Of a stretch of DNA of 64,000 nt, positions 11,061-19,530 are shown one piece after another. A program made the translations under genes and the position numbers. The stretch covers positions 1 to 64,000 of the forward strand of contig CACAMI010000002.1 of NCBI GenBank assembly GCA_902533625.1, written 5' to 3'. The DNA is from an uncultured Alphaproteobacteria bacterium (GTDB lineage Bacteria; Pseudomonadota; Alphaproteobacteria; Rhodobacterales; Rhodobacteraceae). How positions within the stretch are numbered: position 1 is the first letter of the stretch; every line of letters begins with the position of its first letter. Below the pieces are notes generated by a model, which was given only the letters and a program-made list of their open reading frames with translations, had not been told where the DNA came from and did not search any database.

Positions 11061-14000
11061 TTGAAATTCAACAATTTAAGATTAAACGGGTTTAAGAGTT
11101 TTGTGGATAAAACTGAGTTGCCCATTATGAGTGGCCTAACAGGAATAGTCGGCCCTAATGGGTGTGGTAAATCAAATGTTGTTGATGCTATCCAGTGGGT
11201 TATGGGGGAAAGTCGTCCAACCTCAATGAGAGGGGGAGGTATGGAGGACATTATTTTTGCTGGAGCCGGCACACGTCCAGCAAAGAGTTATGCAGAAGTA
11301 GCTTTAACTTTAGATAATTCAGATTTCTCAGCTCCAGAGGATTTCAATAGAGAAAAAAGAATTGAAATTGTGCGAAGGGTTGCAAGAGATCTCGGCTCAA
11401 ATTTTAAGGTAAACGGGAAAGAGTTTAGAGCACGAGACGTGCAAATTTTGTTTGCCGATGTTTCGTCTGGATCTCAGTCAAACTCTTTAGTAAAACAAGG
11501 GCAGGTTACCGAGTTAATTAATGCAAAGCCGAGAGATCGGAGGAGAATTTTAGAAGAGGCAGCAGGAATTTCCGGTTTATACCAGAGACGGCATGAGGCA
11601 GAATTAAAATTGAATAGTACGGAGCTTAACTTATCTAGAGTTTCAGATGTTATCGACCAGCTGGAAATTCAAATAAAAGCGCTCGAAAGGCAGGCAAGGC
11701 AAGCAAAAAGATATAAGGACCTAGGTTTAAAAATTAGAGAGCTAGAGGCATTGCTTTCCTATTTAAAGTTTAAGGAGGCAGAGGAGGCGGTGGGTAAGTC
11801 GAACCAAGAGCTTTCTAGGATTACTGGTGAATTGGCAAAAAGTGTCGTTTTAGCTTCTTCAGCTTCTCAGAAAAGAATAAAATCAGAAGATGATATTAAA
11901 CCTTTACGGACCGCGGAAGCTAGTTTTGCAGGAGAACTGGCTAAGCGTAATGCCCAACTTTCAACTCTCGATGAACAGGAGCAAAGCTCTCTGGCATCAA
12001 TAAAATCCAAGGAAGAAAGTATTAGGCAGCTAAAAATGAATGAAGAAAGAGAGGAAAGTCTTCTAAAGGATGCTGTTAGGGAAAAGCAAAGGTTAGAAGA
12101 GGAAAAGAAAAAGTTAGAAAACGCTACCATTGATGTTGGAAAAGAAGAAGTATTGCGAAGTCTTGTAGAAAGATTGGAATTAGATCTAAGGACTGATGAA
12201 AAAGATCTTGAAGCTTTGGGTGAAGAGTTCGCCCGATTACAGGAAAGACTCAATGCTTTTGATAATAGAGAAAGTCAGACAAAGGAACGCTCGGAGAAAC
12301 TTCGATTTGACTTACAAGAGCTGAAATCAAGTCTTGATGAAAATATTGAAACTAGAAAAAATGTAGAAAGGAGTCTGGAAGATACAAATCAAGAAATTTC
12401 AAAGGCGCGTGAAAAGTTTAAGGCCATTAGTGAGCGGCTTCAGTTTAATGAATTGGAGAGTCATAAGGCTACAGAAACTGTAAAAAATTTAAGGGATAAG
12501 ATATCTGAACTAGAGGGCGACCAGTCTTTCTTGAATGCAGAATGTTTAGGGCTTAGAAATTCTGTAAAAGAGAATATAAGAAGTGACGGTCAGTTGGTTG
12601 ACCGACTTCAAATAAAACAGGAATATATAAAGGCTCTTTCTTCCATTCTGGACGAAGAATTAGAATATCCTGAAATAAGAAACGACGGAGAGTCTGGATG
12701 GAAATTAATGGATCCTTTAGAAAATGAGATCCTATTGCCAGAAGGTATAAAAAGTTTTGCCGATTTGATAGATGCGCCTGAGATTCTAAGAGTTAAATTA
12801 AAATCTATCGGGTTAGTTGAAAATGAACTTGGAAATAGCCTGCAGAAATCCTTAAAAATGGGTCAAGTCCTTGTCAGTCGAGAGGGAAATTTCTGGAGAT
12901 GGGATGGATTCGTAAAATATAATCAGACTTCCAAGTCCAGTCCTGAAGTAAATTTGGATCGCAAGAATAAGCTTAAAATATCAGAAGAAAAACTCGAAGC
13001 GGTGAATTCTGCCATACACACTCTTAATCAGGAATATGAGATATCTAATGAAAATTTGACTCGATCATCTGCACAGAAAATGCAATCACAAAACGATTTT
13101 TCAAAGTTAAGTAATGAGATTGATGATATGCTTCTTTTAATTAGCAAAAAGGAGGCAGAATTAAGCAATTTAGGGGAAAAAAATAAGGTTCTGAAGGAGA
13201 GTATATCTATAAAAGAGAAGGATCTTGAATTAGTTGGTGAGGTCGGAAATGATTTACCTTTGAGACAGACATTAGTTTCTGAACTTGAAAGCATAAGAGT
13301 TCGGTATGAGGAAAAGAGAGAAAAAGTAGAAACCTTAAGGGTAGAGTTTGGAGAAAAGAAAACTGATTTTGACCAAAGTAATCTTAAACGAATATCACAA
13401 GAAGAAAGAGTTGCAGAAGTTGCTATCGAATATAGTGGCTGGGTAGATAGACTTTCTGAAGCTGAGGGTAGAAAAGTAGAGTTAATTAAGAGGGAAGAAA
13501 ATTTAGCTAAGGAGCTCTTGGATGCGAGGAAAAAACCTGATGAAATTAAGGATAAAAAGCGATCCTTGATTGAAAGTATTTCTGAAATAAGGGGGACCCA
13601 TGCTGATGCTTCAAATAAGTTGTATGAGGCAGAACAAAATTTAAAGGTCTGCTTTGAGCAGGAAAAAAATTTAGAAGGAGAAGTTTCAAACCAGAGAGAG
13701 AAAAGGGCCACAATAGAGGCAAATAGCCAAAATATTAAGGATAAGTTAAGACAGATGGAAACCGAAATAGATGAAAATCTCGGTCTTACCTCTGATAAGC
13801 TCAGAGAACAAATTGGCTCCAACTTTGATACGCTTCCTTCTATAGAGGCTATAGAAGAGGATATTTTTTCACTTAAGAGGAAAAGGGAAAGTCTTGGGGC
13901 TGTAAACCTTAGAGCGGATGAGGATTCTACTGAATTGCTGGATCAATTTTCTTCTTTAAAGGTTGAGAGGGATGATTTGTCTGGGGCATTATCGAAACTG

Positions 14001-14522
14001 TCGTCTGGCATTGCAGATTTAAATAAAGAGGGAAGAGAAAGGTTGAAAAATGCTTTTGAGGAGGTGAACGCAAATTTTAAAGTACTTTTTAAAGATTTGT
14101 TTGGTGGTGGTGAAGCAATGCTTACCTTGGTTGAAAGTGCAGATCCTTTAGAAGCTGGGTTAGAAATTTTTTGTCAGCCGCCAGGAAAGAAGTTGGCAGC
14201 GATATCTCTTCTTTCTGGAGGGGAGCAAACACTAACAGCTTTATCTCTAATTTTTGCAGTATTTATGGCTAATCCAAGTCCTATTTGTATTCTTGATGAA
14301 GTTGATGCTCCGCTTGATGATTCCAATACTGTTAAATTTTGTAACCTTCTTGCCGAAATGGTTAAAAAAACAGATACAAAATTCTTGGTAGTCACCCATA
14401 ATGCAATCACTATGTCAAAAATGAATAGACTTATGGGTGTCACAATGGTTGAAAAGGGTGTTAGCCAGTTGGTTAGCGTTTCTCTTAAGGATGCTGAAGA
14501 AATGGTGTTAAATAATTCTTAA
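11061..14522 (+). CDS. smc: Chromosome segregation protein SMC
   Basis: Walker A GIVGPNGCGKSNVVDAIQWVMGE, long coiled coils, hinge, signature LLSGGEQTLTALSLIFAVF, Walker B PICILDEVDAPLDD. Confidence 0.97.
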   Translation: MKFNNLRLNGFKSFVDKTELPIMSGLTGIVGPNGCGKSNVVDAIQWVMGESRPTSMRGGGMEDIIFAGAGTRPAKSYAEVALTLDNSDFSAPEDFNREKRIEIVRRVARDLGSNFKVNGKEFRARDVQILFADVSSGSQSNSLVKQGQVTELINAKPRDRRRILEEAAGISGLYQRRHEAELKLNSTELNLSRVSDVIDQLEIQIKALERQARQAKRYKDLGLKIRELEALLSYLKFKEAEEAVGKSNQELSRITGELAKSVVLASSASQKRIKSEDDIKPLRTAEASFAGELAKRNAQLSTLDEQEQSSLASIKSKEESIRQLKMNEEREESLLKDAVREKQRLEEEKKKLENATIDVGKEEVLRSLVERLELDLRTDEKDLEALGEEFARLQERLNAFDNRESQTKERSEKLRFDLQELKSSLDENIETRKNVERSLEDTNQEISKAREKFKAISERLQFNELESHKATETVKNLRDKISELEGDQSFLNAECLGLRNSVKENIRSDGQLVDRLQIKQEYIKALSSILDEELEYPEIRNDGESGWKLMDPLENEILLPEGIKSFADLIDAPEILRVKLKSIGLVENELGNSLQKSLKMGQVLVSREGNFWRWDGFVKYNQTSKSSPEVNLDRKNKLKISEEKLEAVNSAIHTLNQEYEISNENLTRSSAQKMQSQNDFSKLSNEIDDMLLLISKKEAELSNLGEKNKVLKESISIKEKDLELVGEVGNDLPLRQTLVSELESIRVRYEEKREKVETLRVEFGEKKTDFDQSNLKRISQEERVAEVAIEYSGWVDRLSEAEGRKVELIKREENLAKELLDARKKPDEIKDKKRSLIESISEIRGTHADASNKLYEAEQNLKVCFEQEKNLEGEVSNQREKRATIEANSQNIKDKLRQMETEIDENLGLTSDKLREQIGSNFDTLPSIEAIEEDIFSLKRKRESLGAVNLRADEDSTELLDQFSSLKVERDDLSGALSKLSSGIADLNKEGRERLKNAFEEVNANFKVLFKDLFGGGEAMLTLVESADPLEAGLEIFCQPPGKKLAAISLLSGGEQTLTALSLIFAVFMANPSPICILDEVDAPLDDSNTVKFCNLLAEMVKKTDTKFLVVTHNAITMSKMNRLMGVTMVEKGVSQLVSVSLKDAEEMVLNNS

Positions 14523-14536
14523 TTAGGAATTAAAAT

Positions 14537-15379
14537 ATGGATGAAGATAATTTACTGGTTTCAACTAAATGGCTAAAAAATCATCTGGAAGCTCCAGATA
14601 TTAAAATACTAGATGCAAGTTGGTATCTCCCAAAAGAGAATAGAAAACCAGAAATTGAATTTGATAATTGCCACATTCCGGGAGCAATGTTTTTTGATAT
14701 AGATGAGGTTTGTGATCTAGATAGTGATTTGCCTCATATGCTTCCAAGTCCTGAAAAATTTGCTTCACGAGTAAAGGCCCTTGGTATTGGAGATGGGCAC
14801 AGGGTAATTGTTTATGATGGGGATGGGTTATTCTCAGCAGCAAGGGTGTGGTGGATGTTTAGAGTTTTCGGATTTGCAGACATTTCAGTTCTAGATGGTG
14901 GATTGCCTAAGTGGAAAGAAGAAGGATTTCAAGTTAGCAATAGAACGAAATCGATTCAGAATTATCATTTCACTGCGCGCAAAAATTCTTTAATGATTTC
15001 CAATTTAAAAGATGTTTTGGAAGCTTCACTTAAAGGTACAGCCCAAATCATAGATGCAAGAGCAGCTGACAGATTTTTGGGGACGGCTCCTGAGCCAAGG
15101 CCCGGATTGCAAAGTGGGCACATACCCGGTGCAATTAATATATGCTTTTCGGAATTACTAAATGAAGACAGGACTTTAAAAGCGAATTTGGACTTAAAGA
15201 ATATCTTTGATAGTTCTGGTATTGATCTAGATAAACACATAATTACCTCTTGTGGTTCTGGAGTAACTGCTGCCATTTTAAACCTTGCTTTGGAAAAATT
15301 GGGGGCAAAAAAAGTTTCCCTTTACGATGGGTCTTGGTGTGAATGGGGTAGTAAGAAAAACCTTGATGTAGAAAAATAG
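14537..15379 (+). CDS. sseA: Thiosulfate / 3-mercaptopyruvate sulfurtransferase (rhodanese tandem)
   Basis: Two rhodanese domains; LVSTKWLKNHLEAPDIKILDASWYLP, HIPGAMFFDID, active-site loop TSCGSGVTAA. Confidence 0.9.
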   Translation: MDEDNLLVSTKWLKNHLEAPDIKILDASWYLPKENRKPEIEFDNCHIPGAMFFDIDEVCDLDSDLPHMLPSPEKFASRVKALGIGDGHRVIVYDGDGLFSAARVWWMFRVFGFADISVLDGGLPKWKEEGFQVSNRTKSIQNYHFTARKNSLMISNLKDVLEASLKGTAQIIDARAADRFLGTAPEPRPGLQSGHIPGAINICFSELLNEDRTLKANLDLKNIFDSSGIDLDKHIITSCGSGVTAAILNLALEKLGAKKVSLYDGSWCEWGSKKNLDVEK

Positions 15380-15381
15380 CA

Positions 15382-15951
15382 ATGAAAATATCTGCAGGTC
15401 AAAAGGTAGGGTATTATGTTTCGTATCTTTCAATGGATTCAGCACCAAATTTTGACTGGCCATTATTCAATGAACTCCATGAAATTGAAGTCAAAGAAAG
15501 TCCAGAAATTTCCGTAGAGGCTTTTCTTTCATTATATGAAAAAGTAGGAAAAAATTATGAATGGACTGATCAGTTTCTAAAGGGCAAAGAGGAAGTCGAG
15601 TCATTTCTAGAGCATGATAGTGTCAAAGTTTTCCAGTTATACTTTGATAGATCTTTAGCAGGATTTTTTGTTTTAGATTTTCGAATTAATAAAATTTGTG
15701 ATTTGTCCTACTTTGGTCTTATTCCAGATTATCTAGGTAATGGACTCGGCTCTTATATGATAAAATATGCAATCCTTACTGCATGGAATAGAGATATAAG
15801 AAAAATGCTTGTGAATACGAACACTCTTGACCATGAAAGGGCACTAACACTTTATAAAAAATATGGCTTTCAAATCATAAGGGTTGAAAAACATACGCGT
15901 ATTCTTTTTAATGACAGGGAAGCCACTGAAGGAATTTCCCTTGCCAAATAA
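15382..15951 (+). CDS. GNAT-family N-acetyltransferase
   Basis: ISYFGLIPDYLGNGLGSYMIKYAILTAW-like acetyl-CoA-binding segment and LVNTNTLDHERALTLYKKYGF. Confidence 0.8.
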   Translation: MKISAGQKVGYYVSYLSMDSAPNFDWPLFNELHEIEVKESPEISVEAFLSLYEKVGKNYEWTDQFLKGKEEVESFLEHDSVKVFQLYFDRSLAGFFVLDFRINKICDLSYFGLIPDYLGNGLGSYMIKYAILTAWNRDIRKMLVNTNTLDHERALTLYKKYGFQIIRVEKHTRILFNDREATEGISLAK

Positions 15952-15959
15952 GAGATTGG

Positions 15960-17147
15960 GTGAAAATGTTAGAATTATTAAAAGAACAACCTGCTGATAA
16001 TATTATTGCCTTGATGGGGCAATTTGCTAATGATAATCGGGAAACAAAGGTTGATTTAGGTGTGGGTGTCTACAAAAATCAATCTGGAGTGACACCTATA
16101 ATGGGTGCTGTAAAGAAGGCTCAGGCGCTTCTGCTGGAAAGTCAGGTTTCCAAAAGTTATGTTGGCTTGCTAGGAAATTTAGACTTTGTTCAGTCAATGA
16201 AGAATCTAATACTTTCTGATTCCTTGCGGTCTGAGAATTTTGTGGGAGCCCAGGCGCCAGGAGGCACTGGCTCTCTTCACCAAATGTTTTTGCTTTTGAG
16301 AGCAGCTAATCCAAATATAACAGTTTGGATTTCAAGTCCAACTTGGCCGAACCATCCCTCAATGCTACGACATTTGGGAATAGAATTTAGGTATTATAGA
16401 TATTTTTCTGAAGAGACTGGCAGTATTGATTTTGACGGCATGATGAGTGATCTTGCAGAGGCAAAATGTAATGACGTTATTTTGCTTCATGGATGTTGCC
16501 ATAACCCGACAGGGGCAAACCTAAGTGTTGGTGAGTGGGATTCCATTTCTCAGCTATGTCTAAAGAATGAAATCATACCTTTGGTTGATTTAGCTTATCA
16601 GGGTTTTGGAGACGGGCTTGAAGAAGACGTTTTAGGGCTAAGAAGAATGGCAGGATTAGTTCCAGAATTAATCATAGCTGCTTCCTGTTCTAAAAATTTT
16701 GGCTTGTATCGTGATCGTGTAGGAGTTGCACTCTATCTAAATGAAAATAAGAAAGTACTGTCTTTAACTTCGGATAACCTTAAATCGGTTAATAGGTTGA
16801 CTTATTCTTTTCCTCCGGACTGGGGGGCGACTGTTGTAAGCACAATCTTAAATGACTCAGGTTTGAGAGCAGATTGGAATGAAGAGGTTCAGGATATAAG
16901 GTCTTCTATTACTCATTTGCGCTTAGGTTTGCGCGATGCATTGAAGAGGGCAACAAATAGCGATAGGTTTGCATTTCTAGGTGAGCATAAAGGAATGTTT
17001 TCTAGGCTGGGGTTAACGAAAGGCCAGGTGGACTTACTGAGGAAGGACCATGCAATTTATATGGTAGGCGATAGTAGAATAAATATAGCTGGCCTAAATG
17101 AGAAAAGTGTAAATGTTCTTGCAAATGCGGTTGCAAAAATTTTATAG
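15960..17147 (+). CDS. Aromatic amino acid / aspartate class I aminotransferase
   Basis: LVDLGVGVYKNQSGVTPIM-like N-terminus, HGCCHNPTGANLS, PLVDLAYQGFGDGLEED, AASCSKNFGLYRDRVG (PLP lysine); TyrB/AspC type. Confidence 0.92.
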   Translation: MKMLELLKEQPADNIIALMGQFANDNRETKVDLGVGVYKNQSGVTPIMGAVKKAQALLLESQVSKSYVGLLGNLDFVQSMKNLILSDSLRSENFVGAQAPGGTGSLHQMFLLLRAANPNITVWISSPTWPNHPSMLRHLGIEFRYYRYFSEETGSIDFDGMMSDLAEAKCNDVILLHGCCHNPTGANLSVGEWDSISQLCLKNEIIPLVDLAYQGFGDGLEEDVLGLRRMAGLVPELIIAASCSKNFGLYRDRVGVALYLNENKKVLSLTSDNLKSVNRLTYSFPPDWGATVVSTILNDSGLRADWNEEVQDIRSSITHLRLGLRDALKRATNSDRFAFLGEHKGMFSRLGLTKGQVDLLRKDHAIYMVGDSRINIAGLNEKSVNVLANAVAKIL

Positions 17148-17173
17148 AATTAATTTATAAATAGGAAAAAAAG

Positions 17174-19114
17174 ATGTCTGGAAAAACTTATTTGCCATCA
17201 GAAGAATTTAGCAATAATGCAGTTTTGCAAGAGAATGAGTTTAACTCCATGCATGGTCAGTTTAATGAAGATCCGGAAGAGTTTTGGAGACAGCAAGGGC
17301 ATAGATTAAACTGGATAAAAGGTTATTCAAAAGTTAAGAACGTAGATTTTTCTTTCCCTCACGTATCAATAAAGTGGTTTGAGGACGGAGTTTTGAATAT
17401 TTGTGAAAACTGTGTAGATCGCCACCTTGAAGCTAAAGGTAACGATACAGCAATAATTTGGGAAGGAGATGAGCCAACAGACAGTAAGTTTATAACATAT
17501 AATGAACTTCATAAGAATGTTTCCAAGTTAGCCAATTCCTATAAGGCTTTAGGCGTAAGGAAAGGTGATAGGATCATTATTTATATGCCTATGATACCAG
17601 AAGCAGCATATGCGATGCTAGCTTCAGCTAGGATAGGTGCAATTCATTCGGTTGTTTTTGCAGGCTTTAGCCCAGATGCTCTGTCTGCACGAATTCAAGA
17701 CTGCGAAGCTTCTTTAGTCATTACAGCTGATGAAGCTCCGAGAGGAGGAAAGGTAACACCTCTTAAGTTGAATGTAGATCAAGCATTAAAAGATTTAAAG
17801 GGTGTAAAAACAATTGTTGTTCCTCGCACGGGTGGTAGTGTACCAATGCTTAGTGGAAGAGATTATCGATACGAGAATCTTATGAAAAGCAGTTCTGAAA
17901 GCTGTGCTGTTGAGCCAATGCAAGCAGAGGATCCCCTTTTTATTCTTTATACTTCAGGATCAACCGGGAAACCAAAAGGGGTGCAACATTCTTCTGCAGG
18001 TTATTTGCTTTATGCATCCATGACCCACAAGTATATCTTTGACTATAAAGATGGTGACATATATTGGTGTACTGCAGATGTTGGGTGGGTTACAGGCCAT
18101 AGCTACATTGTTTATGGACCTTTATCTAATGGCGCAACAACAGTGATGTTTGAGGGAGTTCCAACATATCCAGATGCATCACGATTTTGGCAAATATGTG
18201 AAAAGTATAAGGTTTCTCAGTTTTATACTGCACCTACAGCTATTAGGGCGTTAATGGGACTTGGTGATAAATTCGTAGACAGATCGGATTTATCAAAATT
18301 AAGGTTGCTTGGATCTGTGGGGGAGCCTATTAATCCAGAAGCTTGGGAATGGTATAATAGGGTTGTAGGTAAGGGTAATTGTCCAATTGTGGATACTTGG
18401 TGGCAAACAGAAACAGGTGGAATATTAATTTCGCCTATCCCTGGTATTACTACAACTAAACCTGGATCTGCAACATTACCTTTTTTTGGAATAAAACCTG
18501 TCATTATCGACCCAAAGACAGGTCAGGAAATTAAAGAGGCAGAATGTGAAGGCGTATTAGCTATAAAAGATAGTTGGCCGGGACAAATGAGGACAGTATA
18601 TAAAGATCATGAAAGGTTCGTTGATACTTACTTTAAAGATTATCCTGGATATTATTTTACTGGTGACGGCTGTCGGAGGGATAAAGATGGGTACTATTGG
18701 ATTACTGGTAGGGTAGACGATGTTCTTAATGTTTCTGGCCATCGGATGGGAACAGCAGAAGTTGAAAGTGCGTTAGTGGCACATTCTTCAGTTTCGGAAA
18801 GTGCTGTGGTTGGGTTTCCACATAAAATTAAAGGTCAAGGTATTTATGCCTTTGTAACATTGATGAGTGGTAAGGAGCCCTCAGATGAATTGAAAGATGA
18901 ATTAAAAAATTGGGTCAGTAAGGAAATCGGAGCAATAGCAAAGCCTGAGGTCATTCAATGGGCGCCAGGACTGCCGAAGACACGTTCTGGTAAGATAATG
19001 AGGAGAATTTTAAGGAAGATAGCAGAAAATCAATTTGATGAACTCGGTGACACTTCGACTTTAGCTGATCCTTCTGTAGTAGAGAGTTTGATACAGAATA
19101 GATTGAGTTCTTAA
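17174..19114 (+). CDS. acs: Acetate/propionate--CoA ligase
   Basis: AMP-binding motif [90 protein letters not shown]. Confidence 0.95.
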   Translation: MSGKTYLPSEEFSNNAVLQENEFNSMHGQFNEDPEEFWRQQGHRLNWIKGYSKVKNVDFSFPHVSIKWFEDGVLNICENCVDRHLEAKGNDTAIIWEGDEPTDSKFITYNELHKNVSKLANSYKALGVRKGDRIIIYMPMIPEAAYAMLASARIGAIHSVVFAGFSPDALSARIQDCEASLVITADEAPRGGKVTPLKLNVDQALKDLKGVKTIVVPRTGGSVPMLSGRDYRYENLMKSSSESCAVEPMQAEDPLFILYTSGSTGKPKGVQHSSAGYLLYASMTHKYIFDYKDGDIYWCTADVGWVTGHSYIVYGPLSNGATTVMFEGVPTYPDASRFWQICEKYKVSQFYTAPTAIRALMGLGDKFVDRSDLSKLRLLGSVGEPINPEAWEWYNRVVGKGNCPIVDTWWQTETGGILISPIPGITTTKPGSATLPFFGIKPVIIDPKTGQEIKEAECEGVLAIKDSWPGQMRTVYKDHERFVDTYFKDYPGYYFTGDGCRRDKDGYYWITGRVDDVLNVSGHRMGTAEVESALVAHSSVSESAVVGFPHKIKGQGIYAFVTLMSGKEPSDELKDELKNWVSKEIGAIAKPEVIQWAPGLPKTRSGKIMRRILRKIAENQFDELGDTSTLADPSVVESLIQNRLSS

Positions 19115-19140
19115 TTAAAATTATTTGGCGTGGGGTATTT

Positions 19141-19518
19141 ATGATATTTAGAATAATATTTCTTTCAATTTTTTTGGTTGGATTTGCATCTTGTAATTCG
19201 TCTGCACCAGTTCAAACAACAAATATGTCGAATATTATTGAGGATATTCCGATTGAGGGAGTAGCTGAGGATAATATTGAATTAATAGCTTTGAAGTTAG
19301 CTCCTAAGCCTAAATTGGGGCAACCAGAGCATGAATGTTTGGCAGAAACATTTTTATTTTTGATTGGCCAACCTAAAAGTGCGATTGCGGCAATTGAATA
19401 CCCATATAATACAAGGCTTTTTTATTTAGGTGAGGAGAAAGCTGAGGGGTTTGTTGCAAATAGATTGAATTTAATTTTAGATAATTCTGAAAAAATTGTT
19501 CAAGTCTATTGTGGTTAA
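19141..19518 (+). CDS. Small secreted lipoprotein resembling peptidase inhibitor I78 family
   Basis: Signal plus lipobox (FLVGFASC). The C-terminal half ECLAETFLFLIGQPKSAI...TRLFYLGEEKAEGFVANRLNLILDNSEKIVQVYCG matches the I78 pattern as I know it (GQP, RLNI.LD..G.I..V.CG). Confidence 0.65.
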   Translation: MIFRIIFLSIFLVGFASCNSSAPVQTTNMSNIIEDIPIEGVAEDNIELIALKLAPKPKLGQPEHECLAETFLFLIGQPKSAIAAIEYPYNTRLFYLGEEKAEGFVANRLNLILDNSEKIVQVYCG

Positions 19519-19530
19519 TTGCTACATATC

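Noticed and set aside
11867-12253. 128-aa minus-strand ORF opposite smc
   Set aside because: Antisense artefact of the coiled-coil coding strand, with low-complexity Ser/Leu composition.
13028-13822. 264-aa minus-strand ORF opposite smc
   Set aside because: Lies fully antisense to the SMC coiled coil. Ser/Leu/Phe-rich composition is a mirror of Glu/Lys-rich heptads. No recognisable domain.
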